Source of the DNA: Sthenelais limicola
Lineage: Eukaryota; Annelida; Polychaeta; Phyllodocida; Sigalionidae
Direction of reading: 5' to 3'
Length of the DNA stretch: 64,000 bases
Assembly: GCA_942159475.1 (NCBI GenBank)
Contig: OW804095.1
Location: 65,128,773 to 65,192,772, forward strand
Part shown: positions 34,426 through 47,900 of the stretch, one piece after another
Numbering within the stretch: the stretch's first letter is position 1
Layout of the letters: the number at the start of each line of letters is the position of its first letter
Translations under genes and position numbers: made by a program
Notes under the pieces: generated by a model
What the model saw: the letters and a program-made list of their open reading frames with translations, nothing else
Databases searched by the model: none
Told to the model about the DNA's origin: nothing

Positions 34426-36335
34426 AGGATACTGAGGGCCAAGTCTTCTCATGCACTACGAGACCCTTAAGCCCCATGTCATTTACCGCAGCCACCTGAA
34501 GTACTTTAACATGTCAGCGTGAAGTATTTTTCTCTTCCTAATTCTCTTTCCACCTCCACAACATGCATAAAACATACCTGGAGGCATGGCACTTGACATA
34601 TAATTTCTTCTTCGGTTGTAATCCTCAGATTTAATTCGTAATAATTTGATGTCATTCGCAATTTAATTTTTCAAACCAATTCTTATTTCATATTCATTAA
34701 TCAAAATAAATATTCTAGTATTAGAAGGTTAATGTATTCTTTAAAAAAGGGAAATAAAAAAATGTAAGGACAAGCTCGCTAGAACAAAATATTCAGTAGA
34801 AGTTGTTTAAAGCCTGTTGATACTGTTTGAAGAAATTACTTCTATGATGTTCTTATGATTTAGAAATACGGGCAAGGCAAAAGCTTTCCCCGAACCGTAA
34901 ACCGTAAAATGTTAATAAATCTAGCTTTGCGTCTACCTGCCTTTGTTCGGGGTTGGGGATATATAAGCAATGCCAAATTAAGCTACATGAGAGTAACAGG
35001 AATAACTGCAGTGTGCAGATCCTACATATTCCCCTGACACTACAAATGAATATATCAATTCATCAGTCAAAAGCAATGATCAAATTAATTTATGGTTATC
35101 TTAACAGGCCGAAGGGTGACGATGCTGAGATGTGCACCAGTGTGGTTTTACAGATACTTGTGAACCTCAGGTATTAGAGAATGCTCACGTCCTGGCCTAC
35201 GAAATCTGAGACATTTCCATCTTCCCATGGTACTTTCCACTTCCAAGGCTAAGCTTGTGGGAAAAAATATAAACCTTCCTTTCCGTTCTCATGAAATATT
35301 CCCCGGTGCATCAACATTGACTCATCAAGGAGAAGTAATATTCCATGACAAAAACTCAAAAGTATTTGTCTCGTGTCTTCGCATAAATATTTAACTCGTC
35401 GTTGTGCTTCGCGGCCACTTCCTTAAACTTTCAAACTTCCTCTTATAGTTTTAGTTTTAATGAATTAAATCAAATCGTTTGCAAAACATAACCTATCCTG
35501 AATTACAACATGACATGCAAGGGTCACTTAAAATAAAATAATTCCCTATCTTCTTTTTATCCGAGGTGGGTTTTTTGGGCGGGACGAGATTTTCTGAGGG
35601 CCATTTTTGGAGTAGGCCTAGATCCGGCAGAGGAATCCTTCAAACAACTTGGTTACAACTTTAGACAATATCAACGAGATGTTGTTAAATAATACAACCT
35701 ATTACGTAGAGGCAACAACTATCATGCCTCTTCAGGGAAGGCGACTATTTATTACCAAGGAAAGTAACATACAATTACATCTATAGATGTCAACTATTCA
35801 AAGGAACTATTCAAACTCTGTTATTTTGAAAAGGAAGACCAAGTTGGCGTGGAGAAAGAAATGAGTCGACAGGGATGGTATATATAAATCTGTCCTGCAA
35901 CTTAGGATAGAAATGCTTTAAGGTCGTCAGGATTTGACAATTAAACGTTCCCTTTCAGGAAGAACAGTGTGTTCGGTGGTTGATATGAGCTATGGAGTTG
36001 TATTTTATAGCATTTCAATGATGAATTTTTGGACCTCCCCAGTTGTAGCGCGGACCCGTTAATTGTGGGATAATAATGTCTCAAAGCTGATAAGTGTATT
36101 AGCTGAGCCTCAATCATGGACTATGGTTTAAGATGATTTGAACCAGTTTAAGAAGTGCGCTAATGACTAACAACAACATCCTTTTCATGTGTACTCTGTG
36201 GCCTGGACATGTATCACATAAATGCATTCTCGGCGTCTGAAAATAATTGAAACTATGCTTGATGACGCGTTTTACCGCGCCGAAAAGGTAAGTAAGATTA
36301 CTTATGCAATAATCCACGACGTTTAGAGACTGTGG
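34426..36335. other. No gene recognised
   Basis: AT-rich sequence beyond the LINE target duplication. Only short open frames are present, with no element ends recognised. Confidence 0.4.
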
Positions 36336-36385
36336 ATGTATTATTGGCACAGAAACGCCGAGATTCGTTTCTGTGAATAATACAT
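36336..36385. repeat. Strong 20-bp hairpin
   Basis: ATGTATTATT, GG bulge, CACAGAAACG on the left pairs with CGTTTCTGTG and AATAATACAT on the right around an 8-base loop. All 20 stem positions pair apart from the two-base bulge. This could be an element end, a small RNA hairpin or a relic of an inverted duplication. Confidence 0.75.
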
Positions 36386-36689
36386 ACGCAGCCTCCAAAC
36401 GTCTCTAACCTTTGTCTTATCTCTCAGCCTTATGAAAATAATTTCAATCAATCTTTGGTCAGTCATGTCAACTGAAAATATTACCGTTAATATTTAAGTT
36501 GATATAAATCTTTATGAATTATAAATTATAGATCGAAAAATGTTTTTGAACTTGGCAAATGAGAATTATCACCATTGTGAAACTTTGCTGAAGTACAATT
36601 TAAAAAGAAATTAGTTTGGTTAAATAATAAGTAAAATAATTTACATGGATAGAAAATAAACCACACAATATTTGGTCGTACGATGCTAT

Positions 36690-37000
36690 GGATAATAATA
36701 TGATGAATGAACAATGACACAAGGATTGGCCGGAAACCAAGCAATGCATGGTTTATTTTCAGCAAAACAGATACAACATCAGGTAAAGAAAAATTTTTTG
36801 AGTCTATACACGTCCGAGCGATGCTGCGAACAGGTGAGAAGTAAACAGTAGAACGTGGTTTTGTTGTTCCACGTGATGGGCGCGTCATAATGACTGGCGC
36901 GCTGCTCTGATTGGTCAATGGAAAGGAGGCGTGGTCCCAACGGCCACATGTCTGCTCCCGCCCAAATATAAGCGCCGAGGTGTCGACTGTGGATATTATC
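36690..37000 (-). mobile_element. Solo terminal unit of a related Ngaro-type element
   Basis: The segment has the same order as 29825-30149. A B-like part (GATGAATGAACAATG... GGCCGGAAACCA ...GGTTTATTTTC) is followed by an A-T run and an A-like part (ACACGTCCGAGCGATGCTGCG, GGGCGCGTCATAATGAC, GGAGGCGTGG). On the - strand AATAAA is preserved. It is clearly diverged from the full element. Recombination between the two A repeats of a full copy would leave exactly such a B-A footprint, like a solo LTR. The 180-codon frame over it (36526-37068, -) is not considered a gene. Confidence 0.6.
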
Positions 37001-37564
37001 AATGAATTGTAAATTGATGTGCCATGAGTAAATAACCGTATATTAGTGTAAATAGCGGTATAATTCAAGACACTAGTTAAAGGCTGTCTACATTAAGTCG
37101 AATTTCCATCCGAAATCATGCTACGCCCAATTTTCTTCTTTGGGGTCAGAGGAAAATTTGGTTCAGTTAATTCGGAAGTCCAACCATTGGCGTGGATTCT
37201 GCTTACAATTTGGATGGGTTCGAATGGCTCCAACCGCAAATGAAAATCTCATTTGTCGGGTGAAATCGAACCCATAATTTGGGAGCCTGCATGGTGTTAG
37301 GTAACTTGAGATGGTGATGTAACCAAAAGAAGGCACCATACCGTATTTCCTCAAATAGAATTAGGATGGGAACTGAAATTAGAGAGCCATTTTATCCACT
37401 AATTTCATAGCGTTAGTTCAAATATTTTTCATAAACGATAAATAAACATTAGATTTTAACTATAGACGACTTTAGGAATTTTGTAGAAAACACGTTTCAA
37501 AAATGAAAATACTTATTTAATTCCTCTGCAAATTGCATATAATGTGTGTAAATAATCTTAAACT

Positions 37565-38107
37565 TTATACGCTATACTGTACCATCATGTTTTTGCTCTG
37601 CCGGTAGCAACCCTCTGCTGCAACTAAATCCCTTGAAAGAATTGCAATAATTCTTCCATCATTCCTTTCTGTGGCTATGTTTCTAATCTGGTCATCAGAC
37701 CACAACTCTACACATTGTCTCATGAATTCCCTGGTATTGCTATTTTTTATGTACTTGCTTTTCTTTTCACAAAATATGCAGACAGGTTCATATACTTGTG
37801 ATGTACCTGAGCACAATGAGGAAGACCACCTAATCTTTCCATGATGTGCTCCATCCTGTGAGACTTCAGAACTACAATCGTCTGAAGCTGAAGTTGAAAT
37901 TTTATCAAGCTCCCTTTTCATAGTAAATAAACTATGGCAACTTCTATGCAACACATCTAGAACTTCATCTTTAGGTGTGTTCTTGCAAATATCAATAATG
38001 CCAGAATGATTTCTAATTTCAGCAGCTCTAACAAGACTAGAGTCTCTATCAGGATATATCTCTTGGTGATATTGAGTTCTGCATAAGATTTTCAGATGTG
38101 CAATGTA
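37565..38107 (-). pseudogene. Fragment of an orphan repeat-encoded CxxC protein family
   Basis: The frame is open for 180 codons from just after a stop at 38108-38110 to TAA. The peptide has a RTQYHQEIYPDRDSS part, then HRSCHSLFTMKRELDK, an acidic Ser-rich linker, VYEPVCIFCEKKSKY, TREFMRQCVEL and ILSRDLVAAEGCY. I associate this order (SCRSLFTMKRDL, CIFC, then SRDLVAAEGHYH) from memory with an uncharacterised protein family that is multi-copy in cnidarian, fish and other aquatic genomes and is probably transposon-linked. The terminal HYHRSCY-type end is broken here (CYRQSKNMM). A CGCAG acceptor-like site lies just upstream of the frame. Most likely it is a decayed fragment; a real exon is less likely. 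Confidence 0.5.
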
Positions 38108-38948
38108 TTATGCATCTGCGAAATAGATCTTTTTTCATGGATTGTAAAGTGTCACTGACAGCCTTACTGTGAATACTATTGCCACCACCTGTCAGTTCAT
38201 CACCATGCATTATTAGTATTTTGCCATATAATTAACTTCTCTATGCTACCTAAAAAGGACAGAAAAAAATGTGGCAAATATTGATGACTAAAAGCCTTAT
38301 AATTTCTTTATAGCTTTTTTAATATAAATATGCGTTATTTATAGAAAACCTACTCCCAATGAACATTGAAAAAAATTGTTTTTTTATTAGGTTATTTTAA
38401 ATAGAATACCATTTTAAAGATTTGTAACACAAACTATTACAGAATACTACTACAGAATTAATTTACCATTTGGCACTGCATAGGAAGCAAATGAATGAAT
38501 TGGGGCATATTGGGACCGACTCAAAGTTTTTCATCTTTTCATACTTCTTTTTTTCCCAATATAATCATACAACCTGTATCCCAGATGAATCGTGTAGATT
38601 CAGGCATGTTTAAATCATCGAATGAAAAAGAATTACCTATACCTTTGAGATATCTTGAAGGGAGTAGTTCACTGTTGGCCTCCACTATTTACTGCTTACT
38701 TAATTTTGGCGGGAAACCATGGGATTTTGGCGGTAAAACTGTCTGCTATTGCAAGCCAAATGTGCAACAAGTGAAATTTTCTCTGCAATTCACCATGGCA
38801 AAACAACGTTGGGCTGGGGCACAGATGGACTTCTAAGCTGACAAAATATAATCAATCAATATTTTAGTGCACATAACAAAAATGCTTTTCATTTGCTCTA
38901 TATAACAATCGGTAAATTCACATGGTTTCAGTATCCAGGACTTGTCCT

Positions 38949-39500
38949 CATTCTAATGGCTCTGTCATGTAACACACACACAGAGCTCCATAATTTCTCA
39001 CAGAGTTAATTGACCTTGGATTAGAAAAAAATTGCTTAAATGAATTTCTTGTCCCTGAAACCCCCTGGAAAGCAAATTAGAATGACATTAGATGGGTTTA
39101 TGTTGTTAAAAAATATATTTATGGTGTTTTTTTCTCGGACGTCCTTTTTATGCCACTAGGTCATTCTAATGGCTCTGTCATGTTAAATACTTGTCACAGA
39201 GCTCCATAATTTCTCACAAAGTGAGTCAACACATGCAGGTCGGTAAATCCATTGTCAGATCAATCATTATTGCCATCGAATTAAAGTTATGAAAAACATA
39301 ACCGAGAATTTTTTATATTTTAGCCCAATTTTGACATTGACCTAGGTCATAGCAGGTAACCTTGACCTTGGGTTAGAAATATTATGGCTTAAATTAACTT
39401 AGAACCCCTCAGAAACCAAATCTGACTGACTTTGGATGGGTTTATGTTGTTAAAAAATATATGTATGTTGTTTTTTCTCGGACATCATTTTTATGCTACT
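38949..39500 (+). repeat. Two tandem copies of a 210-340-bp repeat
   Basis: Copy 1 starts CATTCTAATGGCTCTGTCATG at about 38949 and copy 2 at about 39162. Both then have CAGAGCTCCATAATTTCTC, TTGACCTTGGRTTAGAAA, GATGGGTTTATGTTGTTA and a TTTTTTCTCGGAC...TTTTTATGC end. Copy 2 is longer because of an insertion of about 130 bases. No coding content was recognised. Confidence 0.75.
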
Positions 39501-42500
39501 TACCGCAATCGTAAGATTTAGCCAACTGATTCAGTGTTGGCAGGCCTTTAGTCGATTAATTTCTCGGTGACATTTGATAAGGACAAGAATCAAAATATTT
39601 GCATTGGAATTCCAAAGGATCAATGATGTCAATACAATGGCAACTTTAATATATCGTCGGTCATATTCTTAACTGCAGAACTAAACTTTTTAGTGAAGAA
39701 ATAAATCCGTAAGGAGAAACTTGATTCAAGTGGGAAGTAGCTTGAGAAAAAAGCCTTATCGGTTTTGCGCCGGCATTGCCTTAACTACACTTAGACAGTT
39801 TAGGGATTCTAAATTATAAGGGCCTTTTGGGATTGGTTTTATTCTAAGGACTATTTCCTAAAGTCGTCCGAGTCAAGCTGATACTCTTTCATGAACACTC
39901 AAGCATACATTAATTGTTCTTTAGGGAAAAGCACTTTCCCTCCCTTACTAACAATCTTTCGATAAATATTCCAGGAAACCTCGCATTAAGCTGAACAACA
40001 ACTGGTGTTCAGTTTATTTCCACGGGGATATATGTTCGTCCACCAATTCAATGTAGCCCTAAAGTATATGATTACCAGGTAATTTTCCAATGAAAAGGAG
40101 ACTTTTGATATTACCCCAGGTACGATTGGACAAGAGGGAAAAGACTCCCTCCCAGTAGAGGGTATGGTAATACGCATGTATTTTTGTATATTGAAGATTT
40201 TTATGAGTAGTACATTTTTCCCAGTCCAGGCTGCCGACAAACTTATGAAAATTAAAGAAAGATTATACCAATATTCTAGTATCATAATTTGAAATTACTA
40301 CAGAAAACCAGATGCAGAGTATACAAACGGTTGCAAATATTACATACATCAACAACTGAACATAACTTAATAGAAAAATATACAATAGAAATAAAACTAA
40401 TAGGTGCGCAGGTCTATACCATTTAAATTACTCAAAAAATCAGACCAACCTATCAGGAACTAGATTTTCATTTTTTCTAATTGTTTTGGTATATAAAAAA
40501 TGAAAATAAAATAAAGCACTAAAATAACCACCCCTGTGGCGTTGTGTAAATTTCAAAATTCTCAAGATTCAAGTTTACAACAGAAACAAGGTTAAAAATT
40601 AATATACTCCACGGTCCAATATTATATATATGCGAGAAGGAAAGCATTTTGGAGGAGCTAGTACTGCACTTAATACGATAATCAGCATTAAAACTGCAAT
40701 TACATCATGAGCAAAAGATTTCTGATTCCAATAAGCTTTCTTATGGTCATTTACAATTGTAAAGGATGAACTACTAAAATTAAAGCAGGTGCTTTCTTTA
40801 TTGGATATTATGATGTATCTCTTTAGAGTTTGATTATATACTATTTTAGCACCAGATCATCCCTTCAGGGCACACGTCTTATTGGAGATCCTGTTTTTGA
40901 ATATAGTGTATCCAGAACAGATTAAATTGGAACAATTCTTATCTGCATGATGTCACAGCAAAAGGTCACAGACATCTACAGATGCAGGTCTTCTACAGAT
41001 TGAGTTCAGGTTTTATATAGAGTTACGAGGACAGTGAAAGGAAAGGAAAGTTTTCATATTGTGTGCCATCAATACAGCTGATTCAATATGATAATCATAT
41101 TACATCGTTAAGTGTTAAGAAATTGGTATTACGTACTGCAGTATAGTGATAATAAAAATGAGAATCTGACAGAAAGTGAAAGGTAAATAGTAAGTCCACA
41201 CCATAGTGACATCATCAAATGTAAATGGACGTTTGGGAAAAAAGGCAATTGAACTAATTGAATCTGAATAGTTGACTTCCATTTGACAGTATAACGGTCA
41301 GCCATTGACATTTAATGTTCTTTATTATGTGAAGACAATCGGTGCCAATTGAATGCACAAAGGGTGTAAACACGGTTAAAATATGAAAATATTACCTGAT
41401 ATATATAATAACACGTAGATCTCTAGATAGTTAATGATAACTATGTAGTAGCCCTGATGTTAGTCGCCCACTGACTTCAGAGTGGGGCATTCCTATCCGC
41501 AATGACAGTTACCAGGACTGGGTTTCTATCACAGTATCGCGAGAGATTAAGTGCGATAGACTTGATTCATCTCCCTCGATCCATCCTCAAGATACCAATC
41601 GTTCACACTGCAGTATCGTAGATACAATACCAGAATAGATTAGATCATCGTCACGACCCCTGACTCTAAGCCACATATAATATCAAATGATGCAAATAGA
41701 CCGAAATGCACTTCGACGTTTGGAGATTGGTTTCCTTATTTACTCTATAACAAACTTGCATATTCGCAGTATGCGCTCTTTTGATAACCTAGTTTTAAAC
41801 TTAAAGGTAGTGTGAAAAGCGGTGTGAAAGATTTATCGCCTGAGATCATGCTTGTTCGAAGCTGTACCCTGTACGCTTCCAAACCTGATACTAGTGGAAT
41901 CACACGTGCCAAAAATAGCACATGAAACATCGAGAAAATAACGAGGGCCACAGGAGGAAATACGAGAGGTTATAGCCTATAGACTCTGTTTGATACAATT
42001 ACAAAAAGTCGATTTGTCTGCTATTGTATGTCACAAATTCATACTTTTTCAGGGTTGGCTTTACTAGTAGTTCTCTAGCGTTGTCTATAGTGTTTCCAAT
42101 CGATTTCACTTATAAAAACGAAGCCAACTAGTTCTTTGCAATAAATCAATGACCATTTTATCATGTTTGTCCAATTGGATATCGCATGAAAACGAGGGAA
42201 AGAGATATCAAAAGCTCTTTGTAACTCCGTAAAAAACGGGAGATACTTTTTTTCTACTGAAGGACTGGACTTGGTTATGGTGACTTTTGAAGAGACAGCT
42301 TCAGAAACAATTCTGTAGCATACACGGTATTATATTCACTAATCTTCCGAGAGCCTCTTGGATGGTTTTCCACCAAGAACATTTTATGATTCTTTAAATA
42401 CTCTCAGAAATTATGGTCCCTTAATTCAAGTAAAAATATTAGATGTCAAGATTTTTCTTTCTGTTTCTTTTTCAGCTCGTGTCGTGAAATGTAATTTTTA

Positions 42501-42863
42501 TTATGCTATAATTCTATTCTGAGGTTATTATCTAGAAAGATTGCTATCTAATAGCGTCAGGGCTAGTAAAGGATTGAAATACAACCATAATCCCTCCAAT
42601 ACTCTATCGATTCATCATAACGTATGGGAATGTAGCAGTTCGGAAGGAAGAGGCGCATTGCACTATACTTGTGTAGAGATGCACTAATAGTGCTCATAGA
42701 TCCGCATTATTTGATTCATTATTATAACACGAGTATATTAAGTGATATATAAGAGTTATATAAGTAAGAACTTCATATACTTAGGTCGCCTTACTTCCTG
42801 GGGAAAACTCAAGTGGAAGAACCCCGGGTAGGCCTATACCTATAAAGTACCTTTTTTCCATAG
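39501..42863. other. No gene recognised
   Basis: AT-rich DNA with short open frames of up to about 99 codons (39986-40285, -), none with a recognisable domain. Confidence 0.4.
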
Positions 42864-43137
42864 GGTGAAACGGGCCGAATTATTGGTTATTCAGGATGAG
42901 TTTGAGCCCAACAGGACAAGGTTGAGAGAGATAAATGAGGGCAAGACAATTTTATTTTGGACAAGCCTAATCACTCTTCTTGCTTTCGTAGCGCTTGTTT
43001 ACCCTATAAAGTTGAGCATGCTGAGGGAGACATTTTGCCACATCCCTTCCCACGGCGCCTTTGGCAAAATTCCGAATGATGAAATGATCCAGATGTTGTT
43101 ACAAGTACATGAGGTCGCGCAAGCCGTTGACAATTAA
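42864..43137 (+). CDS. Possible last coding exon with a membrane segment
   Basis: A splice-acceptor-like CTTTTTTCCATAG ends at 42863 and an open frame of 90 codons follows to TAA. There is no ATG at the start, which fits an internal start after splicing rather than a single-exon gene. The peptide is of ordinary complexity: a charged N-terminal part (FEPNRTRLREINEGK), a hydrophobic stretch TILFWTSLITLLAFVALVYP that could cross a membrane, and a polar C-terminal part (GKIPNDEMIQMLLQVHEVAQ). An AATAAA lies at 43287-43292, 150 bases past the stop. The family is not recognised and no upstream exon was identified. A chance frame cannot be excluded. Confidence 0.35.
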
Positions 43138-46100
43138 TCAAATTTATAAACCTAGGGTATCATAAAATTTACGCTTATCTTAGCACGATATCATCTATCA
43201 ACGTAACTCTTTGAAGATCCGTAAGACCACTATGCATCCTCAAGATTGATCCTTTTCCCGGCTTTATTTGTAACATGTATAACGGAAATAAATTGAGTTC
43301 CCTTTTAAACTGTATGGAATGTTATGACAATTACATCGCACGTATGTTACACTTTCGTGCATAGGAAACTGGTACGCCTGAATTTAGTGCAGCTGCATTT
43401 ATGGTTAGCCACCTATTCTAAAATAAAACAACCTTTGGAATAATCGTTATTTCCATATTACATTACCAATTTATGGCCATATATTATGGAACATTTCAAT
43501 GTGTGGGAAGTCCATATTGCAGTGCGGTGGACGTAGGTATACGTGTGGCATGTGGCATGAGAATGAAATGATGAACGACGGGAGTCCCAGGAGAGAATCC
43601 CACTTTTCATCTCTGGAGCTCCGATAACATACGTAGCCTCGCCTGTATCCATCGCAGATGAATGTTTTCTGTTATTCATGTGTATTGAATATCAATTAAT
43701 CATTTGGGCAGGATGCGATCATTTCCCGCCCCATGAGATATATTCGCAGCAATTCTTTGCTAGGGGTAACAGTTAGTCTCGTTTCTTTTCCCTGCCATAT
43801 GCCCCGAGCTCACACCCATTACACCCACTAATAGAGGGAGAACCTTAAATCGTGCAAGGTTCCATCCGTTCTCCGCATGGCGGTTAAATATTAATCTTCC
43901 AACGAACCCTACCCCATATTGTCTCTAATATCAGAGAGCATAATGAGAGAAACATCCCACATTGCAAAACCTATAGGAAGTATGTACATATTCCATGTAA
44001 CACCATATAAAAGAAGTCTCTCAATGGTTTCATCTTTTCCATTTGTGATAGGACATTTGCAAATATTACAAGCCTCTAACTGTAGCTGAAAATAGCCAAA
44101 GCTCGATGTATAGGATTATCAATTTATCACTTCCCTTATTTGATAGCGAGCTCTAGATGTATATGGTGCCCATATACGGGGACCGGAACCTGAAAGTGAG
44201 CCGGACCGCGCGCCTTCTAAATACTGCCATATCTCACTCCTCTCTATGTGGCTTGTAAATATACTCAAGGCGGAAATTCGAGGATCTGGATCCAAAGAGA
44301 GATACTGTTGAAACGCCTTTCATGAGATGTAGTCCCTCCAGGACATTCACAATAGCTTTTCATGTTCCTTCCTTTGAAACATCTCTGTTGGATCCTGTTA
44401 CAAGATAATAAGACCTATAAAACAGTTGTAAAATGTTCCTCGCTTTGTTTAGGGAACTCATTATTTTTCTCTCTTAAATACTGATAGGAATGACAACACA
44501 CCAATTAATGACATTTTGTGGATATTTTAGAGTATAATTAAATCTCACGTAAACCCGAATCAACTACCATCAAGAAAGACAAATCAGAAATCTATATACT
44601 AGATCGTTACTATATAATTATGTGCATGGTTCAGGTGAAATCGGCAGTTAAAAAGCCCCAAACACTGCAGAATAAGAGATAAGAAAAGGATCAGTGATGT
44701 AAAACATGAACACACTCTCCTGAATCCCACACTTAAACTACGAAAAGAGTTTCATATTCTAAAGACTGCCTTTATCTCGCTCAATAATGCATATATATCT
44801 AGATATTCTTATTAACAGAACCAGTTGGAGGTATTTAATATACTAGTATAATATATATGTATATATTATATATAGTAGCCTACTCAAAACTATAATAGTA
44901 CAAAAATAAAAGGAATCTTTCATGTAAAGATTTCAAACCACATGGGATGACTTTCCGAATATCTCACACACTGTCACGTTCATAGAAAAAAGGGCATATT
45001 CTAGATTCGGATGGTTCGGATATGGCAGTATAATAATAGAATATGTATCTCTACAATACATTTCCATTTCAGACAACTGTATCACTAAGCAACGAAATGT
45101 GAAAAGGGACCCTAGTAGAATGAATCCTTAAAGCAAATTTAACGAATCTAAGAGAAACAATAATTCTATCACTTCCCTTATGTAAAATGTAATATCGGAC
45201 ATGTATTCTCACATGAAGTACTAATGGATCACACGAATGTATTACACAATAATTAGTATAACGATTAGTAACCTTGAGTGAGATCGCATATCTCATGTAA
45301 ATATGGACATGTGGCTACATATCATTAGCCATATATGTTGCGAAATGATATCTATAAGCACAGTTGGAGAACAACAAGCTAACGTGACATTAATATTATT
45401 TCATTATAACTATCATGTACGCATTTCATATGTCATGACGTTGTTATACCAATATAATATTATTTGGTTCATTTCCGCCTAGCGTTGAACACACACGAAC
45501 GTACAAGTACGTACATACATTGCATATATATATGTATACTGTCTTACCTGCGCGGACGTCAAATCCAATAAGTAATAACCATGTTATAGCTTAACATGTC
45601 CTATCTATAAGTTATATCACATTATATGATTGTAACGATTAAAGCACAAGTTGGAAGCCTTAACACTGCTCAGAAGCCTGCACGCCTGTATTTCACTAAA
45701 CGGAAAACAGACAGATATTTACCATAATAAATCTATCAATCAACCAATCAATCATTCATCCATACATTGTAATGATTATGGTTAATTATCATAATGCCTG
45801 ACTCCAAAAACATATCATTTTCAAGGCACTTTGCTCTGTATAAATCCATTCACAACCACTCTGAGTTATACATCCCAGCACAAATAGGCAGAGATGCAAT
45901 GACACATAACACCCCATCTTTCTGTACGCCCCCCCCCCCCCCCTTACCCTGTAGGACACTTTTGAGCCATTCTGAGGAAAACAACCCGGCAGATATGAAT
46001 GAACATAGAGGAACGGATTGGACTGGAGGGATTCGAATGTAGACTCCATATATATGCATTGCCCTCCTGGAGCCAGTGAAGACCTGGAACTGACTAAATG

Positions 46101-47900
46101 AATCTGGAACGGTAGCCTTTCAGGAGTTTGTTCCATCTTATTCCACTGATTGTAACCGAATATGGAAAAGTCCCTTCAGACCATTCGTAATCTTGACCTT
46201 AGCCGCTGAGAGACCCCTAGGGAGCTTATCCATTGTCTTATACTAGCGTATAGCTCATCGGTTTTGTGAGTAAGGACTAGTGGATAAACTCCATACACAT
46301 AATGGATAAATACAAGATGGTAATGGGCTTTGACAAACAAACACCAGAGCTCCCAGCATTATGATGTATTTGTATAAGGGGGAGGGAGATAATTCAGTGT
46401 TATTTAGTGACTAAGAGGATGCGGGACAAGCAGGAATATCTTCTGGGGGAAATATTCCATAAACGTAAATGGGGTGCCACAGGATAAGCCCTTAAATGAT
46501 TGTTTATCGCTTCTTATATGATGTAGCAAGTCGAAAGAAAGCTATAATGTAGAAGAAGATATAACGAGGGGGAATTTCACAGGCGAAAGTCAAAATCCTA
46601 CATATAACTTTTAATTATAATTCCCTACTTAGATTCCAAATATCTTTTCCACTTTATAAAACCTGGACCATGCATCTACCTGTAAACTGACCTACAGAAC
46701 GTTTTCCACCTTCCAATGCTCGGGTGTTAATGCAGTCAACTATAAGGAAAGAAATAAGATAATATTTTAGATATTTTATCTTTCTGCTCATCCTAATTGT
46801 TAGTGTTACCCCGAAACAAATCAAGTAATAATAGCCAGCTATCTGCAGTGGACGACTGTTTCTATGAGGCCCTATAGTATAGTTTAGAGAGAGATCGAGG
46901 GTTTAGGTTTACACGAGGAAGTTTTGGGAGGTAACCGAAAACCACATTAAAAACTCCTCTTCCATAACATATCCGTAACTCTCAGATGTTTCATTACTGA
47001 CCATAATATATCAATGGCAAGAAAAGATCCCCGTCCTTGTATCACAAAGGATATCAACGAGTATATAGTTAACCATACTCACGTGCAGCACGTCGACAAA
47101 AGGACTGAGTGATTGGCCTGGCTTGAAACTCCATAAAGTACTGCGGTATTGGTTGCGCGTGCAGTAAACATGTTTCGATACTGGTTGCAAAACATGACCC
47201 ACCAGGCCCATCCATAACAGCCTTTATTGTCCTATAATTATCGATGACCGCGGAATTGAAATGATTACCGACAACAGACTGGTTATACATGATCCGGCTA
47301 TCAGATAATTGATGGGGAAATCAGGATAAAAGATCGACTAATTTGTTGGGTCAGTGAACACCTGAAAAATTACTTGACCTCCACTTTGTCATTGTAGCAG
47401 GTTGATGAAACCATTCCATCATAATAGTATACATTGATTTTGATATGACATTGTTAATTAGTATCTTTAGCTTTTGATAAACATTATAGGAATTGCGATT
47501 TGCACATTCTAAATCTTTTCTTATGACATTTCAATGGACAACTAATCTTTGCAGTCATCGTTATGCATCGCGGACTTGGATCTGAATTAAAAGGATTGAT
47601 GTACCATAATCTGAACAGAACATGGAGTAATCCGGCGGTAAGTCCTGGTATGGGTCTCATTTTGCGCCCACAAAATTGGTTGATAATGATTTACTTCCAA
47701 ATCCTTTCTACAGAATATTTAATAAATACTTAGAAATTAAGAAGACATTAAGAGAAAGAAATAGGCCTAAGCCTACCTCGCAGGAACTATTTGCGACTTT
47801 AAATCAAATTTAGAAAATAATTTCAGAAATTATATTGCAGTGAAATCGCCATTTTATTCTTCTTCAGGTGATATTTTCAGCCCTTGACGTGGCCTAATGT
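43138..47900. other. No gene recognised; 15-C run
   Basis: 4.7 kb of AT-rich DNA. A run of 15 C lies at 45929-45943 and an ACGTACAAGTACGTACATAC word cluster near 45.5 kb. Open frames of up to 115 codons (45789-46136, -) cross the C run and look accidental. Confidence 0.4.

Noticed and set aside
36526..37068. 180-codon - strand frame
   Set aside because: It overlies the solo Ngaro terminal unit, has no recognisable domain, and its C-terminal third reads through AT-rich non-coding sequence.
37205..37290. tRNA B-box-like words GGGTTCGAATGGC (+) and GGGTTCGATTTCACC (-)
   Set aside because: No A box at the correct distance and no cloverleaf on either strand; the two words instead form a weak inverted repeat.
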